A DNA stretch of 64,000 bases from Euborellia annulipes (lineage: Eukaryota; Arthropoda; Insecta; Dermaptera; Anisolabididae): positions 1 through 64,000 of the forward strand of contig JAKCPI010001602.1 of NCBI GenBank assembly GCA_023213315.1, in the 5' to 3' direction. Of this stretch, positions 13,401-23,600 are shown piece after piece. The position numbers and the translations under genes were made by a program. Numbering within the stretch: position 1 is the stretch's first letter; each line of letters begins with the position of its first letter. The notes beneath the pieces were generated by a model. That model searched no databases, had not been told where the DNA came from, and saw only the letters and a list, made by a program, of their open reading frames with translations.

Positions 13401-16400
13401 AAATAATATCATATTATAATTAAAGAAATTATTTTCTAAAAATAATAAATTTAATATATTACCTACAATAGGGCCTATATACTGTATACATTTTTTTGTA
13501 GTCCGAAATGAATAAATTTTAAGTAGCCTACATATTGTGTGCAGGGGCGCCGGAACGAATTTGAATCAGGGGGGGGCAAAAAATTTTTTTTAGAAAATTA
13601 AAATAATTTAATATGTTCAAATAGTATAAAACAAAAACAAATCTACTATAAAACTTTAAAAATTTTAAATAAAATCACAATTTTAATAAAATTAAAATTT
13701 TAAAAAATTTGGTAGTGATTTTTCAAAAATTTTTGGAAAAAATTAGGAAAAAAATGAATTTCTTACTCTTTTAATTTAGAAGATTTTATTTTTCAAAAGT
13801 AAAAATATATCATTTTTATTAATAAATGAAATAAAAGAAGAAATTTTGCCCCCTCTGCCCCCCCCCTGTAGGATGCCAGGGGGGGCAATGTACCCTTGCC
13901 CCCCCCAGTTCCGGCGCCTATGATTGTGTGTATATAAAATATTTTTCATAATTTCTAACAGTAGGCTATTTGAAATTTTAACACCATGTTTCTCTCTAAA
14001 TAACTCCCTTTATTTATTATTTTTTAGGAATTTTAGGGAGGGGGGGGGTTTGGATCCCATATTCATATCATTTTTTCGCATAAATGACTTCTTAAATTAA
14101 TTTAATAAAAAAAACAAAAGCCACTATAATATTTTCATAGATACATCATTCATAAGCTTATAAACATATTATAAAATGCAATGGCCTATAATCTGTATTT
14201 CGACATTTAATCTATAACAGTGTAAACACCTAAAAGTGAAATGTATTACACAAATTTGAAATATTTTTAAATTATCCCCGTGGCCGAGAGGCTCTAAGGT
14301 GTAGACAAATGTCAATATTGATGCTACGGGAAGAGGGTTCGCTTTCCAGGCAGTCCGATGAATATTTACTTAAATTATTTAAATACCTAGTGGTATAAAT
14401 AAATATACCTGGAACTAAATATATTTTGTAAATAATATATGTATCGTTTAAAAGTCAATATGACCTAAAATGCCAAAAAGACTAAAAAAAAAAAAGAAAT
14501 TAGTGGAGAGTCAATTTGGCTGCCTAACTAGTAGGCGTATTTCAAGTTCAAAACTTAATGTTCGCCAAGGTATCTGGGTATCTAAGAAATATTATGTATG
14601 TTATATTATTTTGGATAGTTTTTTTTGTAAATTTGTATAGGCTAATTCATTACTCTTTTTAGTTTTTAATGAAGATTATAAAATTTTCTTTTTTATTAAA
14701 TATTCATATCGTTCATATACACTTAAATATTACTTAGGATCAATTACGAGAATAAGTTTTCACTTCGGTCATACAATCTTAACAAACTCTCTTATTTTTT
14801 GCTCGCTCATATAGCCTAATCTTGTAATATTTCACCTACCTGGGGGAACTATGGAAATCTTGTTCTATGTGCTATTATTATCAGCTTCGTTGTTAGCTGT
14901 TTGGGATTAAAATTTATTAACTATTTCCTAATTTGATGAAATGAAATGATTATAAGATAAATGATTAGTATCTAAATAACTACAATATTATCAAGACATA
15001 ACAAGAGTATTGTTATATAACGTTATAAAAAGATGAATATTTTTCAAGATAGAAGAAAACAGAGGATTCTAATCGTAGTATGTGTGCGGTTTGACCTTTG
15101 AAATGGCAAGGTTTGTTGCATATATATATGAGGAGATATATTCAAATTTAATTTCATATAATTTGATAATTATATTAAATGCACCGTTGCAAGTAACAAC
15201 ATCAACACGTCTTTGTTCTTCATAAAAAACACCAAATTAATCATTATTTCCATATTATAAAGTATAAACAAATTTAGTCAACCATATAGAGACAATATTA
15301 TTCTTCAATTTATCTGAGCCAATCTTCTTAAGTATTGTATATTTATTGTTAAAGTTCTAATTAGGAACAAATCATTGTTAGAAATTGTGTGTGTTGTCAA
15401 ACATTTTTTTTTTCGTGTAGAAAACAAAAGTCACAAGAACAATGGCGTTAATTTATCCTTGGTTGAATAAAAGAGCCGACTGAATCGGTCGGTTTTGTTT
15501 CATATAATTACAAAATTGTATTTTGTATTTGAACCCACACTGTACATATTGGAATAATAAAAGACGAGTTCGTTGCCTCTAGTCGTTTTTTTTGCTAGAA
15601 TGACAAATGTGGCCTGGCCTGCTTATTCCATCCCAGACACACCTGTTCCTTAGGTAGACTTAGATTATTTGATATCTTAATTCATTATAATGAATAAGAA
15701 TTTTTATGATCGTGAAATTTATTACATAGGCCTGTTATCGAATCGTTACAAAAAACATTTTAATCTTTTAATGCATTATTTGTTGATGATTATGATAATT
15801 AAGATATTCATTTATTAATTACAAAAAAACATCTAAAACATTCATTTAGCATAATTCTTTCTTTTTTATATTACTACAATTGTCTTCTTCTTCTTCTGTC
15901 CTCGCCTTATTCCCGCCGATGCTGGGTCGGCAGACCTCATTTTCTCCCTCGAACCCTATCATGCGTTTTTGCCACCGGAAGAAATAGAACAGGCCGGCCC
16001 GTCGCACGGTCTGACGCCTGTTGAAAAGAGGAAAGAAGAGACAGACATACAAAGAACTGAAGGACTGCCTGTCCCAGCTCGGGCAGCTCGTGGTCGCCAT
16101 CCACGTACCCACAAGATGTGGGCCCCTGAGCGTTATATTATTACAATTCATTGAAAGCTAAAAATATGAATCCTGTGGGAAATTTTTGAAGCTAGTTCTT
16201 GCCAGTGACGGATCCAGAGGAGTTTCTCGTGGGGGAGGAGGGGGTAATCTGGTGTGACTGGTCGCACAGCACACAATTTTTTCTTATTTTCGGTAATTTA
16301 AAGGTGCATTATGTACTTGTTTAATACAAATCAAATTTTTAAGTATTCAATTTTAAAATTTTATATTTATAATAAATTTTTTTTTAAATCTCGGGGGAGA

Positions 16401-19400
16401 GGGGTAATTACCCACTTTACCCCCACCCCATGTATCCGCCATTGGTTCTTGCTTGAAGATGGTGTGCCAGATTCTTCGGAAATTTAAATTCTCTATACTT
16501 TTTAAAATTGTTGTTCAAAATAGAGCAATTTCGATTCATGTTCCCGAAATCGTTACGAAACGTTGCATCCCCTTCATTCTGGTTAATTTAACGAGGAAGG
16601 AGAAGCCAAGTAAATTTGGATTTTCTTGAGCAACCAGTTGACGTTGCCCGTAAACAATAAAAATCTGGTGTGACTGCGCATAGCACACAACTTTCTCTTA
16701 CCTTCGGTAATCGAAAGTTGTGCACTGTGCTTGTCACACCAGATTTTTGTGTCGACATGTATTTAGTTCCCGGCAGTAGGGAATATTTGAATTCAGATGT
16801 AAAATTTATAAGTATGGGAAAATATTTATATTTTGTTATCATGGCAACCATTTCTCCTATCTTTCCTATGAAGCACAAGAGTAAAGTGTGCTTCAAACAA
16901 TTTTGTGGGCAAAACGAGAATATACATTTGAAAGAGCATCTAAAAAATAATTGATTTTTGAATTTTAATCAAAATCGTTAGAGCGAATTTTGAGAAAATC
17001 GAAAAAAACTGAAAAAGTACATCAGTAAAGTACTAGTACTCTTTGGCCGATTTTGATTAAAAGCTTATTTTTCCGGTCCCGGGGGGTGTTTAACTTAAAT
17101 ATAAAATTTCAGCCTCATAGCTCAATTCCTTCATGCTTAAAATTTGACACACACCCACCCACCCACCCACCCACCCACCCACCCACCCACAGACAGACCA
17201 TGTCGCGAAAACCACTTTTTGGATTCAGGGGACCTCAAAACGTGAAGATCCATCAAAATCTCGACATCGAATTTTTGACATGAACCAATACTTTCTCTCT
17301 ATATATATATTACATATATACATAGGTAAGAGAAAGTAAAAAGGCGATTAGTCTCAACACATTTATACCGTTAAAATCATTTAATAAAATTCAATAGATG
17401 GTCTACTCATTGAGAATTAATTTTACAGATCTGACTCCTATCTTGAATGAAAATTTTCCCTTTTAGGGCATAGACATAGTATGTTTTATATTTTTTGAAA
17501 ACATTGTTATGGTCATGGTATGGTCATCTTAATTTTCTTTCTCAAAAGCAAATAGGGCTACTTTTTTAAATATAAATAAATGATTATCTTTATATCTAAT
17601 TCACAAGTAAAAAATCCCGCGGGCCGCATTTAAAAAATTGTTCAAGTAACTTATAAGCATAATTCAAAAAATAAGCATGTGATTCTAAAACATTAGAATT
17701 GTCGTTGCGGGGTGAAATTTGGTTGCAAGCTTTGTACCACTGATCTATATAACTGCTGCTGTATGACTCAGCCCTTGATGCACTCTCGACTAAGAGCGGA
17801 TATATTTTCCAAACAAAGCCTTTTTTGGATCCTCCTTGAAATTTAGTAAACTTTAATCATGTCTTATTTGAATGTAAACATAGTTTATTTATGCTTACAA
17901 ACAATTTCGTTTCTTTTATTATTTACCTTGAGTTCAAAAACCTTTTTTTATTCAGTAATTTTGTTTTGATAAGAAACCGATAAAATTAAACCATGGTTTA
18001 TTTTTGTAAACACCAAAAGGAATATAAAATAATGTCAGTTCATTAAACCGAGTTCATGCATTCATTTGTATTCAAAAAAAAAATTGAATAAAAAAAATTG
18101 TATTATCAAAGAGATAGCTATAGAAAGATTGTTTTTTTTTTTTTTTTTTTTTATTTTATCATATGTGAATAAATTTTATACATTAATATCAGTGTCGATG
18201 ATACATCACGACGGATCTAGATTAATAATTGGGTGGGAAAATATTCTAGGAAAGTCATTGGAATTTCTTTCAGCCGACAACGATTAGTCATCGTTGGGCC
18301 AGCGACCCTTCCAGGGCTGCCTGGAGTCAAGTCTTGAGTCCCCCCTCACAAACCAGTCCACTCACCTTAATCAATTCCTTTGCGTACATTTTTAAAAATA
18401 TACTCGTAAAATGTAGAGGAAATTCCATTGTTTTTTTTATAGCAATCAACAAAATAAAATGCCTTCGGGCCTTGGCGTAGTGGTTAAAGTGCTAGCCAAT
18501 TGCACCAAGGGTCGCGGGTTCGCATCCTGTCTCTTATTTCAATTAGATTGGCTACTATTATTTGAAATAAATAGAGACGAGGTCTAAATGGCCTTCGATG
18601 TCAAAAAAAAAAATAAATAAATAGAAACAAATTGACCCTGACTGAAATCACTCTGCTGAATTACATTATATACATGTATTTATTTTAAAAATACCCCTAA
18701 AATTTATTTAGCGTCTTGAAAAACCGTTAGAAGACGATTGACTTCCGAGTTACTCTAGGCGGCAAGAGATGGCGTTAGTTTTTCCCATAGGAATACAAGA
18801 GATTTATTCCATTTCATTTGAAAGATTCCAGCTAATTAATTAAGGGTAAAAAATTAATTATTTTTTAACACAATGATTACTAATTTAATTATCTATAAGT
18901 TATAGAGCGGATTTTTTTAAAATTATCTTATATTTAAGGGGATCACACCGGGACCTGACTTGTGCTTACTGACTGGAGTTCTAACCGAGTCCGAATTGAG
19001 GGGGGTCACACTAAAACTTGACTGGAGTGGACGTAATCTTACTTTTCTGTTATTTGGTATATAAGTATGTCGAAGAAGTAAACAATGTTTTTTACTGGAA
19101 TGATACTATTTTCCTTCCCAGCAATTTATTTCTAAATAAACTTAATAAAACTAATTATCGTTATTTCAAGAAATATTTTTACTAAATTTTAAGTAAAAAT
19201 ATTTCTTAATTGACTATTTAAAAATAATATCTTATTAATTTTAAAAAATTTGGAATCTATTTGTTTTGACTTAACATATATTTCCTGCAATTTTTAATAA
19301 AAATAGAAGTTATCTCAATATTATTATTTATTTGTATTATTATTGCTTAAATAAAGCCTTATATTGCCAAAATGTCCTTATTAAGGAACCGATCAAACAG

Positions 19401-22400
19401 CTGATTGAAAAAGTCGGCCATGTTGGCTTCCCAGCCAGCCGGAGTCAGGTCCCGATCCAACAAAATTGGTTAGCCACCAGAGTCCGTATCGTGACGTAGC
19501 TCCGCTCAACTCCGTTTCGGCGGCAGTGTGTGCACCTCCATAGAAATACATAGGTTGGGTCCGCCACCGGACTCAACTCAAGTCAAGTCAGGTTCCGGTG
19601 TGATCGCACCTTTAATGTGATTAATCTAAAAAAAAAAATTATTTTTTTCGAGAATCAAAAAAAGGGCTTCTATAAGTTGTAGATATTTAAAATAGCTTTA
19701 ATTTAAAAAAGATTTGAGGTCGATAGCTTCAAAATTGTGGCCGCAATCTCCCAAAATTAGCACCTTAAACACGAAATCCCTATAAAAGAACCGAAATATT
19801 TGCAATAAATTAAATTATTGAGAGAAGAAAAGAGGCTAGTTATTTTTTGCACTTCTTTATTTTCGTAAATTATTACGTCTAAATAGCATTAGATGCTGCA
19901 AGATTAAAAAAGATTTAGATAATCTTATCATTCTATTAATTCATCATTCTTATAATCATTCAAATGACGTCTTCCCAATTTTAAAACAAAAAAACAAAGT
20001 ACTAACTGACTTTCTTTTTTCTTAATTTTAATAATTAGCCCTACTTATAAATGTTGGCTGATTTGCGAATACGAAAATATACTGTATAAGGATTATTACC
20101 TAATCGTGGTAGAAAATTATATAATATTTACTGGATTTTTCTGCTTTACAGCCAAATGAATTTTAATTAACCTTTATTTCATCAAATAAATAATAGATTA
20201 AAGATAAAATTTCTAGTAAAAAATAATAGTGATAAGATGATTCTCTTACTCCACCTTTACGAGTAAATCCCTTGTGAGATAGATCTTATTTGATTTTGCG
20301 CAAAGGTCGGCATCATGCTGCGTTCAGTTGTAACATCGATCCTGATGTCTGAGAAGTTAGATAATCTTGAATAATAATATTAAGAGATATATCAAACGAG
20401 CAAATAATTACAACTCTTCCTTTATTTCAGGAAAAAGTTAATTTATTCTAATTATAATCTTATTTTCTAGAGGAAAATATTATATTTTACTTTACTTTTT
20501 TACACCTTGACCTTGTCTTTTATACAATACGAACGTCTATAATTATTAAGATATTAAGTAGGCAGGTTTTTTATTTATTTAGTATTTTTTTTGTATAGAC
20601 CTGGCCTATATGAAATAAATGGGTTTAAATAAAAAAAAGGCTTTTATTTAAAATTGGGAAAAATCTCTTTTTTAAAAATTCTTGAATAATTATAACAAAA
20701 TATAAAAAACTCGGCTCATTGAAACTTAGAGCGAAAATAAATTAACCTGACTTTTTTCATTCTCTTGACTAAAAGATTGGCTAACAACCTTCAAATAAAA
20801 TAATATTAATAATTATAGAATATTTTCTCACTGTATTTGCCACCCAGATAACGAAAAATAATTAACCTATAACTAAAAGGATATTTTCTTGATTGTTGTA
20901 GATTTTAACGAAAGGAGGTCGATGGCGTCGCGTCGGCCATCTTCCTGGTGCCATCTTGATCAATAATGGTGAATTGATCTCGTCTTGGACCAGTAATAAG
21001 TTCCCACCTTTTGGTAAGTTATATTAAAAAATTTTTAATATAAGGAAAGTATTTTGGACGTCTTGTCTAGGAATGTACCTTCTATTATATGAAACAGTAG
21101 CGTAGCCTGGGATTTTTCTTTGGGGGCCCAAAAATTTTTTTGACCCCCTCCCCTTTTCAAAAAATTTTAAGGGGGGAAATTTTTTAAAAAATATAATAAT
21201 TTTAAAATAAAAAAAAAAAAATTTTAAAAAAATTTTTTTTTTTTGAATTAAAAAATATTTTAATTTTTAATTTAAAAATTTTAAATAATTTTTAAATTTT
21301 TTATTATTTTTTTTTTTTTTTTTTTATTTTTTAATTTATTTAATTAAATAATTTTTTTATTTAAAAAAAATAATTAATTAAAAAAAAAAGTATTTTTGTT
21401 TTTTTGTTTTGGTTTGGGGTTTGGGGGGGGGGTGGGCTTGGCTTGCTAGTCCCTCATATGGAACATAATTAGAAAGTCCTTCTAATCATGTCCCATATAA
21501 CCGTTGGATCATTCTTAGTTACGAGGACAATGGTGTCATTTCAACTTTCTTGGGGGTAAACTTCTTTTTATTTTCTTAAAATTTACTTACAAATAGGTAC
21601 CAGGTAGCTACTATCATTACTATTAGTTCTGCTTAAAGCAGAAATTGAAAATTCGAAATTTATTTAATAAAATCTATTCAATCATACATGTATGCCGAGG
21701 GGCGTGATTGAAAGTTTTTTGGGGCCCGAACTGCAAAGTGAATTTTGTCGGCGAAAATTTTTGTTTTTAAGAAACTAAATTTTTTCCACACGAAATTTTT
21801 TGCTGAAAAAAATTTGTTTTGCTGTTTGCGGCCTAAAGTTGCTCCATGGCGGAAAAATTGGTGTTAGGCGACTGATGTCTGTATAGCCTATATGATGTGT
21901 GTTTGGTGAAATGTCAGGGGGCCCGGGCCCCCTCGCCCTAAATACTGATGTAAACATATAATGCGATGGGCAAACAAACGTGTGTTTATAGGCAGTATGA
22001 TTTATTTATTTATTATTTTTATTACTTCTCAAATAAATTGGACAAAGTATTTTATTCTTATTTTTATTATTCTTATTAATATTATTATTAGTTCTAATTT
22101 TTGAGGACATTTGTTCCATCCTGGATTTCCGCGAATAGCTTTCAATCCGAGGTGACTGCTTTTAATTTGTGTTCTTCGTTATTTTTTTCTCTCCTATTTA
22201 ACTATAAAAGAAAAAATATATAGAACGTGTTCACTTTACTTTGGATTGCATACAACTCTAGTAGCGAGCCTTTCACTGGTAACGCCTGAAGCTCAGGCTA
22301 CCCTTAATACCATCCTGTGAGTAAGAGTCCTTTTGCAGGGGAATTCTTTTTTTTTTTTTTAGATAAATAGTACCGAGTGTAAATGCAGTTTTAGTATGTA

Positions 22401-23527
22401 ACTCCGTGGCCTCTATATACTAATAATAATAAGTTAACTTAAAAGACGAATTCTTGGAAGCTCTTACGACAATTACCGTAAATGCAATATGCGAAATGAC
22501 GTAACTATTTTTCAAACTTTAACTAAAAACCCAAATGGTAACTTACTGGAATCTATAATATAAACTCCAAATCTTTATCACCATATTAATGCGATAATTT
22601 TCTCTCGTCTCTTTATATACCTAGGTCTATAAATAAACAATTTTAGAAATTCACTTTCTAATTTTGTTTTTGTAAATCTAAATCTTGCCCTCAGGCTTGA
22701 TGTATTTGGTAGCGCACCTACCTTGTATACCGGGTCTAGGGTTCGGATCCCAGGCAGTCCGATGATTTTATTTAAGCCATTTGGATACCAAATGGCTTAA
22801 ATGTTAAAGAGTGTTAAAAAAAATCTAAATCTTAGACATTTTGAGTCAGATTTGCATTAAATAAAAATAATCGACAAGTGGAAATTAATAATCGATCGAC
22901 AGGAGATACAATTATGAAATCCTGAACTATATAAGGGATTAAAATAATGTGGATTTGTTCAACTATTTATATTTAATATAATAAAAGAAGTTTTATTGCA
23001 TTAAGATATGTGACCAGGTGACCTACACGTGCAATAAATAAATAAATAATAAATACCAATTTATTAAAATTATTATATAAACAATAATCTTGGTGCAATA
23101 AAACTTTCTTTATTATGTTATATCTAAGGGATGTTAAGAAAATTCACTCATACGACGATAATGTCAAATATCAAATTAGGACTTTCTTATTAGCATTAAT
23201 TTGTTTGGAAAAGGTCCTGTTGGAAATGTATTTGTCCATAATGCAACTATATGATATCCAGATAGGAATACGATTATAATAAGCCGTACCGATAGATGTC
23301 TAGAGCCAGATGACGGACGTGATTGGGGTAGTGTCGAAAGCACCTCCTGTAAACTGTAGGCTATATGTTCGGAAGGAATGAATAATTACCAAATTTCTTT
23401 TGTGAGAATTATGTAACTATAAGACTGAGACGTGCTTAATGTTAATCAGAACATGACTAAGTAAACATAAGCACACTTAAAATTGCCTAATCTATATCTA
23501 TTCTATACTATTATATAAAAGACAATC

Positions 23528-23600
<73 letters not shown>

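Larger units (their letters stand above)
10477..20901. other. 10.4-kb dioxygenase intron
   Basis: Besides the listed elements (13542-13922, 14275, 15882-16135, 16203-16444, 16660-17190, 18467, 18938-19611) it holds only AT-rich sequence with short open frames and no coding block that I recognise. Confidence 0.6.
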
